A DNA stretch of 64,000 nucleotides, from the NCBI RefSeq assembly GCF_029318685.1, contig NZ_CP119677.1:3587001-3651000 (forward strand), given 5' to 3'. The notes beneath the pieces are model-generated. The model searched no databases and had not been told where the DNA came from. It saw only the letters and a program-made list of their open reading frames with translations. Positions 48,107-57,714 of this stretch are shown one piece after another (position 1 is the stretch's first letter; every line of letters starts with the position of its first letter). The DNA is from Ruminiclostridium papyrosolvens DSM 2782. GTDB taxonomy: Bacteria; Bacillota; Clostridia; Acetivibrionales; DSM-1351. The position numbers and the translations under genes are program-made.

Positions 48107-49759
48107 ATGGTAACAAACATGAAATTTGGTGAATGTCTTCATTTTTTACTTTCTACTTTGGATATTAGTATCAACCGATTATCCAAAGCTATAAATATAG
48201 ATAGATCACTTGTTAACCGTTGGATTAATGAAAAAAGAACGCCTTCATATAACACAACCTACATTGAAAGTATTTCGGAATACCTTTCAAATAGTATTCT
48301 AAATTCTTTTCAAGAGCAGCATTTAAACGAGCTTTTCTTACGAGTATGTGGAGACAGTGAAAGAGAAATTAGCATAAAAGATAAAATAAAGAAGATATTA
48401 TTGCAATCACAAGGTTATTCTATCGAATGTAAAAAGAAGGCAGTAAAAGAAAGTAAAGCTCACTCAATTAGCAAAAAAGAAATCTCCAATTTTTTGGATA
48501 ACTATCAATTTGGTTTTGAAGTAGATGGTAATATTAGAAGTAGTAATCCTGCATTGACTACATATAATCCTAATTTCTGCATAAATATGTCAAGTGAAGA
48601 TAAAGTAATTATTGGACGTAAAAATGTTTTATCTGCAGGTATTTCTTTGCTCGAAGCTGCTGCAAACCAGAAGTGCAATAATAACAATACGATCTATATT
48701 TCATTTAATAATGAGTTGGACATAAACTATGATAGTGGCTTAATTCATTTGAGAAATGCTGTATTAGAAGCTATAAATAACGGCTGGAATGTACTGTTTT
48801 TATTGAGATTGAATAATAATATTAATAGAACAATAAGATTTATCAATTTCTCAAAATTGCTTATAAATACTGGGAAATTCCACCCATATTATTTAAAGAA
48901 ATATGACATTTTTACTACAGATAAAGAGTTCATTATCGTTCCAGAAATAGGAGCATTATTTTGCTTATCGGACAAATTATGTTCAGGAGTTGATACCGCT
49001 TTTTATTATAAAAACAATGTTGCTGTTAATATTTTCAGGAATTACTTTAATAATATTCTTACGACTTATGCCCATCCCCTCGCAAAGTATTATTCGCAGG
49101 ATAATGCTATTGAATATGGTTATTGTATGGCTGAAAGCGAAGAGAGTATAGGTAATAGGGTTCTGTACAAATATGACTTTAGTATTTTGACGCTACCAGA
49201 AAATTTATATTCAAAACTCTTACAAAGAAAAAACCTTTCACATGATGAAATACTAACGTCATTGGAATTTTACACAAGACGATTGAAGGCATTTTTGTCA
49301 AATATTCATATTTATGAGTATACGGACATCTTCTCGATAGATTGTATTAATAATCTAATCAAATATAGAAAGTTTTACTTTTATTACCATAATGGGGTTG
49401 AGATAATTAATTTAGAAGTCCAAGACGTTATTGAACTTTTACAGAATATTATTAGACTACTTGAAAAGTATAATAATTATAATATTACATTTATGTCGCA
49501 AAATCCTGATAAAACTATACAATGCTTTAATTTCTGCTGCATAGTTAAAGAAAAGAAAGCCGTAACGCTGGAATCATACGAGCCTTCAAAAACCATGCCC
49601 AAAGTACGGTTATCTGTTGAAGAGCCTATGCTTGTTAAAGCCTTTGAAGAATATTTTAAGGAAATTTGGGATCAGATTGCCCCCATAAATAAAGATAAAA
49701 AGGAGATTATCAATTGGTTGCAATGCCAGCTTAATTTGCTTAAAAATAAAAATTGGTAA
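48107..49759 (+). CDS. Large XRE-type HTH protein, unrecognised C-terminus
   Basis: 550 residues behind GGGAG. The first about 60 residues form a helix-turn-helix (LSKAINIDRSLVNRWINEKR) with N-terminal NMKFGECLHFLLSTLDISIN. The remaining 480 residues are alpha/beta and rich in Asn, Ile and Tyr, with no recognised domain. Proteins of this layout occur in several copies in cellulolytic clostridia as putative regulators. Its position at the edge of the toxin-antitoxin pair and Tn7-like island may be coincidental. Confidence 0.7.
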   Translation: MVTNMKFGECLHFLLSTLDISINRLSKAINIDRSLVNRWINEKRTPSYNTTYIESISEYLSNSILNSFQEQHLNELFLRVCGDSEREISIKDKIKKILLQSQGYSIECKKKAVKESKAHSISKKEISNFLDNYQFGFEVDGNIRSSNPALTTYNPNFCINMSSEDKVIIGRKNVLSAGISLLEAAANQKCNNNNTIYISFNNELDINYDSGLIHLRNAVLEAINNGWNVLFLLRLNNNINRTIRFINFSKLLINTGKFHPYYLKKYDIFTTDKEFIIVPEIGALFCLSDKLCSGVDTAFYYKNNVAVNIFRNYFNNILTTYAHPLAKYYSQDNAIEYGYCMAESEESIGNRVLYKYDFSILTLPENLYSKLLQRKNLSHDEILTSLEFYTRRLKAFLSNIHIYEYTDIFSIDCINNLIKYRKFYFYYHNGVEIINLEVQDVIELLQNIIRLLEKYNNYNITFMSQNPDKTIQCFNFCCIVKEKKAVTLESYEPSKTMPKVRLSVEEPMLVKAFEEYFKEIWDQIAPINKDKKEIINWLQCQLNLLKNKNW

Positions 49760-49777
49760 AGGAAATGACTTTCGTAG

Positions 49778-50127
49778 CTATTTTAATACATCCTTCTGCG
49801 TCTTCTTTACTGACAAAAGAGGATCCTCTGCGGGGTATTTGGCCTCAATATAATATGTATTTACAAAAGCCATGTCTTTAGTAAATTCACTTAAAGCCCT
49901 ATCATAGGCTACAGCCTTTTTACAGAGCTTAACCAAATTGTGCCCTTCTTGTAACTCTCCAGTAGCATTTATAAGAAATCCTTTTAAGTATTTCTCGATA
50001 GCCTGCTGGCAATGAAAACACACTATCCCGTTGTCAGCATTATGCTCTAAAAGAATTTCAGCACTTCTCATATCTTTTTGGTCATTTCAAACCACTCTTT
50101 ATGCTTAACTGTAACTGAATCAACCAA
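49778..50127 (-). pseudogene. HEPN-domain toxin, frameshifted
   Basis: From a TTG at 50127 overlapping the antitoxin stop the frame reads MVDSVTVKHKEWFEMTKK and then stops. Adding one A to the A5 run (opposite 50075-50079) restores DMRSAEILLEHNADNGIVCF, then HCQQAIEKYLKGFLINA, a HEPN domain of the minimal-nucleotidyltransferase-linked type. Partner order and overlap are those of HEPN/MNT toxin-antitoxin pairs. Confidence 0.78.
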
Positions 50128-50427
50128 CCAAGCTCACTCCAGTTCTCTTAATGATATTTGCAAAGTTTGCCTTATCGTCCTTATATCTCGACCACTCTGA
50201 AGGTGTGTATATAACTATATCTAAATCCACACCATATTCTATATTGACAAGCATCTCTCTTAATGTTTGTCTTTTATCTTGTGTCTCCAGAATTACGCAA
50301 ATATCTATATCGCTTCCATGCTCAACTAAACCCTTTACATATGAGCCGAAAAGGATGACATCAGTAGGATGATATTTTTAATAATTTGATTTTTCATATT
50401 CTCAATCTCATCACCAAATTGACACAT
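50120..50427 (-). pseudogene. MNT antitoxin nucleotidyltransferase, frameshifted
   Basis: ATG at 50427 gives MCQFGDEIENMKNQIIKN, then the frame is lost at an A5 run (opposite 50375-50379). In the other frame HPTDVILFGSYVKGLVEHGS then DIDICVILE carries the G-S-x(n)-D-x-D polymerase-beta motif. One extra A restores a protein of about 102 residues. Such antitoxins AMPylate the HEPN partner. Both partners carry the same kind of lesion. Confidence 0.78.
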
Positions 50428-50481
50428 CTTATCACTATATTATTTCAAATTATTACCTATTCCACGCCCGTTATATCTTAC

Positions 50482-52374
50482 CTACCTTTCATTGTCCAAC
50501 TCAAGCAAATTCATATTTTTTAGTTCATATAAGTATTCTGTCCGAATTCCAGCTTTCTTTAGAATTCTCCATTCTGCTATGTCTTCTCCTTCTTTTTTCA
50601 TTTTCCTTACCGCCCAACAAATCCTCCGCAGGCGGAATTCCGAATCTGCCTCGGCAACAGACTTGATATAAGCATTGGTTCTCGGGAGTTTCTCCATATG
50701 TTGTTGCAGGATCGCCCGAAGCCCCAACGATTTACCAATACTCGATGTGCATATCCGTATTGGTTTCTCCTCGGAATTCCTCATTTCTTCTACAAGTTCC
50801 TGCACCTGCTGGCATATATCCAAATCCCGCTTCTCCCAGTCCACCCGTGTATTGACATAAACCTTCTTCCGAGCTGGAGAATGTTCATCCATCCATTTCC
50901 GATCGTTGTGGTACAGCCAAGCATATGTTCCTCGATTCATAAGACGCAGTTCCTTTTTCCCTTTATGTGGATTCTCATGTTGGAGCTGTAACCACATTTC
51001 CCGATGCTGCTCACGGATTTTATTTTCTTCCATTTCCGTATTAAGCTTCTCTGCTTTGGCATCAATTCGATTTTCCTCCTCCTTTCTATTCTCCCAGAAG
51101 GTTTCAATACCCAGTCGTTTCGCATGTTTTTTCACAGTCGCAGGGTCTACACCCATCAGTCTGGCAGTTTCCCGTAAGCTGTGCTTTTCAGCTACAACCG
51201 CTTTAAGCTTCGATTCCCACACATGCCCAAATGTTCTGATCCTTCCAAACGTATATCGATCCGTATCGGCCTTATCTGGTCCACTACGGGTATAAACAAA
51301 TCCGCAGCCACAGGCGAAAATGCCCAGCGGCCTCTTATTATCTGCATTGTATTGTACTTTCACCGTTCCAATTATGGGTTCAAGATAGTGATCTGCCGCC
51401 AGGTTTAGGCATGGCCATGGTCCCGAGCCAAACGGCGAATACTCAAACTTTCTAAAAAACAAGTCTTTCATTGATATGCCAAGAAAGCCTATGAACAGCA
51501 GATGTCTGATTGGATGGGCAGCTTTTTCCTTACTGTACAGCATATCGGTCAGCCAGTTGCTATCACCAAATATTTTGATCGGCGATTGAAGCAGTTGAAG
51601 AAATTCAGCTCCATAAAACTCCAGAAAATCTGATAATAGCTTCTTCTTCCTCAATGTTCCGTTCGCTGACGCATATCCTTTTGTTTTCAAAATCTCACGA
51701 TATTGAAACTTGAACCATTCCAGTTCTCGGTTCGGTAACGACAGGTCTATCAAGCATTGTGACAAGTCCGTCAACGTCCTTAAATGCTGTTGGATTTCTG
51801 GCTTAAGGTCTTTGACCTCACTCTTGGGACAGTTTTCTGGAGATGCCGATATATATTCATGCTTGTTAATTCCTATACATGGGACTATACTGTCAAGAAG
51901 CTGGATTTTGTGGATAGGGCATAATAAAAATGGAACTTGGTGTATCCGATGCCAATACATCTCCCCATGTTGCTGTAGAGCTTCCGATGCACAAGCGGGG
52001 CAGAACTTCAAATATCGATTTGCAGAGATCCCGTTTGCCATGATGCCCGCTCTGGTGTAAATATCACCACCTCGGGAGCCAAGCATCGAATTATAAATCT
52101 GCTTTGCCCGTTCGGGAGGCAGAAATGCTGTGTAGAAAGGAAACAGCGTATGCTCCCGAATCAACTCTTCTGCATTATAAAGTGACTTGGGCGGCATATT
52201 ACCGACCAGGTTACGAATATTACATGGCAGATCCACAATAGCTGAAGCTGTCTGGGAATTGAACAACTCCCCCATCGTCATCTTGTAGCTCTTATTCCCC
52301 GCCCTGACGTGATACCGAGCAAAAACACTATACAAAAGTTCATCGGGATACGGCGTTGGAAAAAATGAAAGCAT
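50482..52374 (-). CDS. tniQ: TnsD/TniQ-family target-site protein
   Basis: 630 residues, longer than Tn7 TnsD (508), starting with the TniQ signature MLSFFPTPYPDELLYSVFAR. A zinc finger is formed by FCPACASEALQQHG and LLCPIHK. The middle has a helix-turn-helix (ETARLMGVDPATVKKHAKRL) and the C-terminus further basic helices. TnsD proteins bind a fixed chromosomal attachment site and recruit TnsC. The full length argues for a TnsD role and against the short CRISPR-linked TniQ. It begins 3 bp after the tnsC stop. Confidence 0.92.
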   Translation of the reverse strand: MLSFFPTPYPDELLYSVFARYHVRAGNKSYKMTMGELFNSQTASAIVDLPCNIRNLVGNMPPKSLYNAEELIREHTLFPFYTAFLPPERAKQIYNSMLGSRGGDIYTRAGIMANGISANRYLKFCPACASEALQQHGEMYWHRIHQVPFLLCPIHKIQLLDSIVPCIGINKHEYISASPENCPKSEVKDLKPEIQQHLRTLTDLSQCLIDLSLPNRELEWFKFQYREILKTKGYASANGTLRKKKLLSDFLEFYGAEFLQLLQSPIKIFGDSNWLTDMLYSKEKAAHPIRHLLFIGFLGISMKDLFFRKFEYSPFGSGPWPCLNLAADHYLEPIIGTVKVQYNADNKRPLGIFACGCGFVYTRSGPDKADTDRYTFGRIRTFGHVWESKLKAVVAEKHSLRETARLMGVDPATVKKHAKRLGIETFWENRKEEENRIDAKAEKLNTEMEENKIREQHREMWLQLQHENPHKGKKELRLMNRGTYAWLYHNDRKWMDEHSPARKKVYVNTRVDWEKRDLDICQQVQELVEEMRNSEEKPIRICTSSIGKSLGLRAILQQHMEKLPRTNAYIKSVAEADSEFRLRRICWAVRKMKKEGEDIAEWRILKKAGIRTEYLYELKNMNLLELDNER

Positions 52375-52377
52375 GTA

Positions 52378-54042
52378 TCAGATCACCTCCTTCCAGAAAG
52401 ACTCTGTTTCGACTGTCCTAATCACACCATTTGCCTTCAAGGCTTCGTAGGCCGTCTGCTTACTTTTTCTACCGTCAGCCACGATCAGTCGAATATCCCC
52501 TACATCAACTTCTTCCTTGGCTTTGGGCTGCCGTGATACTTGATTATTTCCAGTCAACCGCTGTATCGACTGCACCACCACTTCTTGAACAGAACCTTGC
52601 CCAGGATTATCTCGGAGTACAGCATTAACAGCACGTTGTGCCTTTGCAGATGGAATATCCAGTTTAGCCACCTCCAAAATCGCCTGCTCCCGAACGGTAT
52701 TCAACTCCTGATTTTGCTTCTCCGCTTTTTTTCGCTGCACAGCTTTGACCTTGGCATCCAGATCAATCCGTTGTTTACCCCTCTTTGCGAATTCATCAAA
52801 ATCCACTTCGGAAATGATATCCTCAAAACTGGCCATCTTCCGAGGACTGCCTGATTTCATAGCATCCAGGACTGGTCTGCTCATTTTGAGGTTTTCAGCT
52901 GCAACTTGCTTTACCATCATCGGAGTGATATCTTCCCGCCCAGTCAAAATCGCCTGCATCTGTGCCATGGCATATAACTTTACCGCCAGATCAATGATTC
53001 CCTGGCTCTCGTCATAAAGCGTTTGACTTAACTCGCTGGTCAACGGAATCTCTTTCTTTGTCCATTGATACGGCCAGATTCCTGCCAGAAGGAGATCCCA
53101 GTCTTGATTCCGTTGCATCCGTTCCCAGAATAATGACCCCTGGGTACCGTCCGCTCTTCTGGCAAGTCGGAGTTGTCCTTGCAGGATGCTCAAAACCCTG
53201 GGTGTCCCCACCGTTATAAGCGGGATGCCAATGTTATTGTTGAGGCTGACAAAGAAATTAAGCATCTTTTCATCACCCCCACTTTTGGCAAGGCTTAAAT
53301 TCTGAATTTCATCGATGATGAGCAGCCCGCATCCCAGGTGTTGGCATACCTGTCCCATCGTAGCTACCATACTGTCGGTACTCCGTCTGCTGGTGCCAAA
53401 TTTTTTAAAATATTCCGTTCCGAGCAGGGAATCGACTTTGATAAAAAAATCTACACAAAGCCCCTTGATACTTCCATCCATCGGGCAATCAAGTTTCAGG
53501 TAAGTCAACTGGTAGGCTGAAAATTTTGTTCCGTGAAAGTTATTATGTAGTATCACCTGTGGTATATGCTTCAGGGAATGATGCAGTGCTGTTGACTTCC
53601 CGATGCCAGACACCCCAATCAGGCTAAAGCCAAGTGTTGTGGTCCGATAGCAACCCGAATATCCAGTCTCCCAGTTATCCGACTGAATCACTTGATAACC
53701 CTCTCGTATTGCCTTTGCAAACTGGGGCCGCAGCGGATTCCGAGCAGCATAACCCTCCCGCATTGCCATAGATATCCGAGACTCCAGTTCCAGATGGAAT
53801 GGCAACGGCTGAAAAACCTGGAATAATCGACGGACAAAATGAACACGGTAATGACTTTCCTGTTTCCGTTCTTCTGGATTGTATGGAGGATATGCAGAAA
53901 GCCGCCTGGCAATCTCTTGCGGCGGCATGATTGGAGGCAAGGCCTCCGTGTATGGATTGTGTGCATATTCGTGAATGACCTGCGGTGAATACTCGGCCAT
54001 CATCGCAGCTGTGCCATTGGGAATCATAATCATCTCACTCAT
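52378..54042 (-). CDS. tnsC: Transposition AAA+ regulator TnsC
   Basis: 554 residues, close to Tn7 TnsC (555). Walker A is GVSGIGKSTALHH, Walker B CGLLIIDEIQNLS. A long charged C-terminal tail would contact TnsA/TnsB. It links target recognition (TniQ) to the transposase and enforces target immunity. Its start overlaps tnsB by 8 bp. Confidence 0.93.
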   Translation of the reverse strand: MSEMIMIPNGTAAMMAEYSPQVIHEYAHNPYTEALPPIMPPQEIARRLSAYPPYNPEERKQESHYRVHFVRRLFQVFQPLPFHLELESRISMAMREGYAARNPLRPQFAKAIREGYQVIQSDNWETGYSGCYRTTTLGFSLIGVSGIGKSTALHHSLKHIPQVILHNNFHGTKFSAYQLTYLKLDCPMDGSIKGLCVDFFIKVDSLLGTEYFKKFGTSRRSTDSMVATMGQVCQHLGCGLLIIDEIQNLSLAKSGGDEKMLNFFVSLNNNIGIPLITVGTPRVLSILQGQLRLARRADGTQGSLFWERMQRNQDWDLLLAGIWPYQWTKKEIPLTSELSQTLYDESQGIIDLAVKLYAMAQMQAILTGREDITPMMVKQVAAENLKMSRPVLDAMKSGSPRKMASFEDIISEVDFDEFAKRGKQRIDLDAKVKAVQRKKAEKQNQELNTVREQAILEVAKLDIPSAKAQRAVNAVLRDNPGQGSVQEVVVQSIQRLTGNNQVSRQPKAKEEVDVGDIRLIVADGRKSKQTAYEALKANGVIRTVETESFWKEVI

Positions 54043-56194
54043 AAACTCTTTTCATCGCCTCCTGCTGTAGCTGAACAAGTAAATCATACTGACTGGCTTC
54101 TACATTTGATTCCGCCTCATTCTGCATCTGAATTACAGTTCCAAGGGTTTCTTCAGATTGCTTTCCGAGTTCAAAACCTTCACGCTCCCGACCTTCTGCC
54201 TTTTCAAGGCTTTTGTTATCTCGAATGCCTTTCAGTCTGGCTGTTTTACTCTCATTCGTTTCAGACTCCGCCTGGTGAAGACTATCAGCCTTCTTAACAA
54301 TATCCTGAATCTGGGATATCAATTCTACCTTTCCTTGGGTCTCCTGACGCTCAATCTTGTCCTTCTTCTGTTTTTCCTCCTCAAAATAATATTGGATTTC
54401 TTCAAGAGCTCGGTGTTTGAATGCCGTCTGATATTCCAGCATGGTGCATTTATCATACGCAGTTCCATCTTGATTCTTGATGTAGATGTAATCCATATTC
54501 CGAGGATCATATGCCACTTGGATTTTCCATGTCTTCTGCCTTGCCTTTTCAAACATCCTATCTTTCAGGCAAATTGATGATGAATAGAAAACCCCCTGGA
54601 AGCGTATCCCTCTGGCCGTCACTGTCGCTTCGTCCGTCGGCATCAGATGTAGCTTAACAACATCCTCATTGGCTGATCGTAGCTTGCCTGCCCGATTTAC
54701 AACACCCCAATTCCAAATCTCTCTTGGGATCATTGGAATGCCATCCTGAATCATGCCAACATCTTTATGATACTGGGATAAGTGATGCTGGTTGTTATGG
54801 TAGAGTACGCAGCGTATCATAATCTGGGTAAATTGATGAATATCAAGCTTCGCATCCAGCCTATAATCTCGGCTGCCTCGTTCCCGAAAATTTGTTCCGT
54901 TTTGGACTGCTCCAGGCAAGAATGGCTTGGCCGCCAGGTTAGTCAGGCGGAAATTTTGTTCGACAATGCTCTTCCAATCGGCACGATACGGCGGAGTGTT
55001 CATAATTTTTATGCCAAGACCATCCACCAAATTCTCGGCATTCTTACCTTCCATCTCCCCACGGTCGGCCAGAATAGCTTCGGGTAAGTATGCCGTATCC
55101 CAATCTTCATTATTAATAGTGATTCCATACTCTGCACAATAGGCAACTTTATCTGCGGTGCTGTTAGCCAAGGCATTCATTGCTCCCAGCCAACTGCCCG
55201 ACTCGAATCCGCAGTAGATACCGACAATCATACGGGAAAAAACATCTATTGCTACGTAAACGCAGGGCCTACCCACAATCCAATTACGGTTCATGGAGCT
55301 AACAAGATAAACATCCGCCACTGTACTGTCAAATTGGTAGATGCTGCCTGGACCGATTGCCTCACTCGTTGAATTTCCAATTATGGGACGAAATTGTTGA
55401 GCATATCGTTTGGCACTAATTCTGTATGTAATCTCATTTCGGATATCCTTCTCTTTGTTGTGCCAGTACAAAAATTGCTTATATGATGGTAGCTCTTCCT
55501 TCGGCTTGAGAATCGGCACTTTCACATCGTCGATGTATTTATAGCTTTCGGCAAAAAAGTCCTTAAGCATCAGATTATATGCCATCTTCAAAGAATGCTG
55601 GGCTGTTGTATAATAATATTTTTTAATAGCCACCCGAAAGATCTGTTTAATATCGTCCGTAACATTGATTCCTGTTCCGTTCTTCTGTTCACGAGGTCTA
55701 CCACGCTTGAGCGATGATACATTTTTATCCACCCCCTTTTTTCCGCATAGATACAGATCTGGGAGTAAGGCATTAGGATTTTGCCCTCGGACCCAGTATC
55801 GCTTAAGATAGTGGTATATGGATTTTTCACTCACGCCATTCCTATTCGCTGCCTCCTTGACCAGACGGCTGCGTTCCTTGGGCATATAGATTTCAGGTTC
55901 TTGCATCACGATCCCCTGGATAGTATCCCAGGCCTTTTGCCTTCCTGCTCTCTCTTTCTCGGTCAACTGGCTATCATGTACTATCCTTATATAAGGGTCA
56001 TTTGAGAGTTCTTCTGCTCTCCCTTCTTCCAGAGCAGTCACTAAATCCGACCAACGCCTGACATAAGGCATTTCCTGGGTATCCGTATTTATAGCAAAGG
56101 CTCTATTTTCGTACTTTGAGAACCAAAGAATCCTTTCTGTCATTGGATTTTCCGTTGCTTTCCAGATGAGCAGCATATTCACAGTTATAAACAT
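54035..56194 (-). CDS. tnsB: DDE transposase TnsB
   Basis: 719 residues (Tn7 TnsB is 702). N-terminal HTH domains (NRNGVSEKSIYHYLKRYWVR) precede the RNase H-like core. All three catalytic acids are present: YQFDSTVADVY, PEAILADRGEM and WKSIVEQNFR. A C-terminal beta-barrel and a basic tail follow. It cuts the 3' ends and joins them to target DNA. The ATG at 56194 overlaps the tnsA end by 10 bp and has GGAAGGTGA upstream. Confidence 0.94.
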   Translation of the reverse strand: MFITVNMLLIWKATENPMTERILWFSKYENRAFAINTDTQEMPYVRRWSDLVTALEEGRAEELSNDPYIRIVHDSQLTEKERAGRQKAWDTIQGIVMQEPEIYMPKERSRLVKEAANRNGVSEKSIYHYLKRYWVRGQNPNALLPDLYLCGKKGVDKNVSSLKRGRPREQKNGTGINVTDDIKQIFRVAIKKYYYTTAQHSLKMAYNLMLKDFFAESYKYIDDVKVPILKPKEELPSYKQFLYWHNKEKDIRNEITYRISAKRYAQQFRPIIGNSTSEAIGPGSIYQFDSTVADVYLVSSMNRNWIVGRPCVYVAIDVFSRMIVGIYCGFESGSWLGAMNALANSTADKVAYCAEYGITINNEDWDTAYLPEAILADRGEMEGKNAENLVDGLGIKIMNTPPYRADWKSIVEQNFRLTNLAAKPFLPGAVQNGTNFRERGSRDYRLDAKLDIHQFTQIMIRCVLYHNNQHHLSQYHKDVGMIQDGIPMIPREIWNWGVVNRAGKLRSANEDVVKLHLMPTDEATVTARGIRFQGVFYSSSICLKDRMFEKARQKTWKIQVAYDPRNMDYIYIKNQDGTAYDKCTMLEYQTAFKHRALEEIQYYFEEEKQKKDKIERQETQGKVELISQIQDIVKKADSLHQAESETNESKTARLKGIRDNKSLEKAEGREREGFELGKQSEETLGTVIQMQNEAESNVEASQYDLLVQLQQEAMKRVYE

Positions 56195-57054
56195 TTCATC
56201 ACCTTCCTTTGGGAACTGTCTGCTATACCAAGAATAATGTGATTGGCTGGCAGATTAAGATTGATAGCCTCTGTAATGTTTATCTTTAATCTTTTGTTTG
56301 CCAGCAAATACTTAAAAACCGCCAAAGCTGTGCCAGCTTCCAGCAGATTCTCTTTTTCAAAATCTTGGAGCACTTTTCTCAATTGCATTGGATTTTGATA
56401 TATCTCTTCCTGAAGCAGTGCCCCTATCTGTTCGGCAGCATCCGTATCCAAGCCTCTGTCCTCGAGGTTCTTGGAGGAATGGAGCCATTCAATGTTCTTG
56501 GCTGCAGATACAGGAATGTCCTTGTTGGTAATCACACCCCAGTCTATTCCTTTAGCATCCCAGTATCTTCTCTGAATTTCCAAGCTTTCAAGAGTAAGCC
56601 GTTTTTCCAGTTCCGATTGTGCCTTAACAGTCCGAGCAATGATTTGCTCTTTTCCATTTATGGTACGAAGGGTTATAAGAAATGTCGTCTGCAGTACATA
56701 GGGTGTGCCTGTCTTTTTATCACAGAAGCACTGGAAGTCCAGCCCTGCCTTGTTCTGTATAACCTCATCAGCATTTAGTAGCGGAAAGCATTCCCGAATG
56801 TCCATCACTTGATCTGCCCATTCCAGCAGGTAAAAGTATCGGGCCTGTAGATCCGTAAAAAGATGATGCACTCTTCCTGTTTTCCAACCAAGAATCCGAC
56901 TGACCCTTCCCATGCTCGGATAGTCGTTTATCGTCAGCCATGGTTTATACTCTGCACCAGTTCCCTGCCCTCTTCCTTCATTTATAAATCTTTGATATTT
57001 GTCCTCCGTCCATTCGGAGTTATATCTGCCCACATTTTTCACCCCCGAAGGCAC
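56185..57054 (-). CDS. tnsA: TnsA-like endonuclease with altered active site
   Basis: 289 residues from a GTG, matching TnsA in length (273) and motifs: FYLLEWADQVMDIRECFPLL near the first catalytic Glu, then ARTVKAQSELEKRLTLESLE with the catalytic Lys, and RRYWDAKGIDWGVITNKDIP. Between these, the TDFL motif whose Asp is catalytic in TnsA (Asp114 in Tn7) reads LQTTFLIT here, with Thr in place of Asp. TnsA makes the 5' cuts, and without them Tn7 becomes replicative. Either the Asp is supplied elsewhere or cutting is lost. Confidence 0.88.
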   Translation of the reverse strand: MPSGVKNVGRYNSEWTEDKYQRFINEGRGQGTGAEYKPWLTINDYPSMGRVSRILGWKTGRVHHLFTDLQARYFYLLEWADQVMDIRECFPLLNADEVIQNKAGLDFQCFCDKKTGTPYVLQTTFLITLRTINGKEQIIARTVKAQSELEKRLTLESLEIQRRYWDAKGIDWGVITNKDIPVSAAKNIEWLHSSKNLEDRGLDTDAAEQIGALLQEEIYQNPMQLRKVLQDFEKENLLEAGTALAVFKYLLANKRLKINITEAINLNLPANHIILGIADSSQRKVMKCL

Positions 57055-57094
57055 TGAAGGGGTTAAGCATATAGCTCAACCCCACTCGTTGCCA

Positions 57095-57586
57095 TTATCC
57101 TCGGTATTTGTCACGGAGTTGCTCATGGATAAAGAACCATTCAAGTTCTTGATGTTCCATAAAACCCTGAATCGCAAGTTCTTCAAAGGATTGATTTTTC
57201 TTCAGTAGATATTTTTCTCTTACTTCTTGAATGATGCTCTCATCGTTACCCTTTCTGATTTCAGCATACTGTTCTGCTGTGATTAGTCCTCCTATCAGCA
57301 TGTCGTATTGGTCAAGCACAAAATCCCAGTCCAGAACGTTTGTATCAGCTGATATACTGTACACGACGATTTCATGTGCAGCTGCACACTCCCTTTCACT
57401 GCCAATGCTCACACTTTTTGAAAGCAACTCTCCAGTTCGCAGATCTAAAAGAGCTACACCCGTCTTCTCCCCGTATCTCCAGCCTGCAAAAGCAGTCCGA
57501 AATATTGGATCGATACTCATAGCGAGCAGTTTATCGAACAATTCGTCATAATCAACGAATCCTTGTTTGTTATACTTTTTCACCAT
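57095..57586 (-). CDS. Tns-operon accessory protein 1, unrecognised
   Basis: A 163-residue protein 40 bp upstream of tnsA on the same strand. Its centre (AGWRYGEKTGVALLDLRTGE) matches the gene at 57715 (DGWIYGAKTGYAELNLKTGE), so the two are paralogues. No known family or catalytic motif is recognised. Being inside the transposition operon, it may regulate or assist transposition, or be cargo. AAAGGGGG lies about 10 bp before the ATG. Confidence 0.7.
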   Translation of the reverse strand: MVKKYNKQGFVDYDELFDKLLAMSIDPIFRTAFAGWRYGEKTGVALLDLRTGELLSKSVSIGSERECAAAHEIVVYSISADTNVLDWDFVLDQYDMLIGGLITAEQYAEIRKGNDESIIQEVREKYLLKKNQSFEELAIQGFMEHQELEWFFIHEQLRDKYRG

Positions 57587-57714
57587 CCATACATTCCCCC
57601 TTTGAGACGGCTCCTATGGAATGGACCGTCCATGATATATTGTTTGTTGTTTTATCTTGCTGAATCTTTTATTTGGGATAAATCCCATTGCCTTGATGAT
57701 TTCTTCGGTAGTTG

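Larger units (their letters stand above)
50482..57054 (-). mobile_element. Tn7-like transposition core tnsA-tnsB-tnsC-tniQ
   Basis: Four genes on one strand with overlapping ends, in the Tn7 order A, B, C, D. Composition is visibly more GC-rich than the flanking clostridial genes, which suggests a foreign origin. I could not find the terminal TGT...ACA ends, the TnsB-binding repeats or a 5-bp target duplication. The true limits therefore remain open; probable cargo extends to about 61.0 kb. Confidence 0.88.

Noticed and set aside
50400-50482. Left end of the Tn7-like element between tniQ and the MNT gene
   Set aside because: No TGT-type terminus, TnsB-like repeats or match to the 12-bp units could be found, so no end is called.
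50482-57054. CRISPR-associated transposon (CAST)
   Set aside because: TniQ is full-length TnsD-like (630 aa), and no Cascade, Cas12k or repeats occur anywhere in the window.
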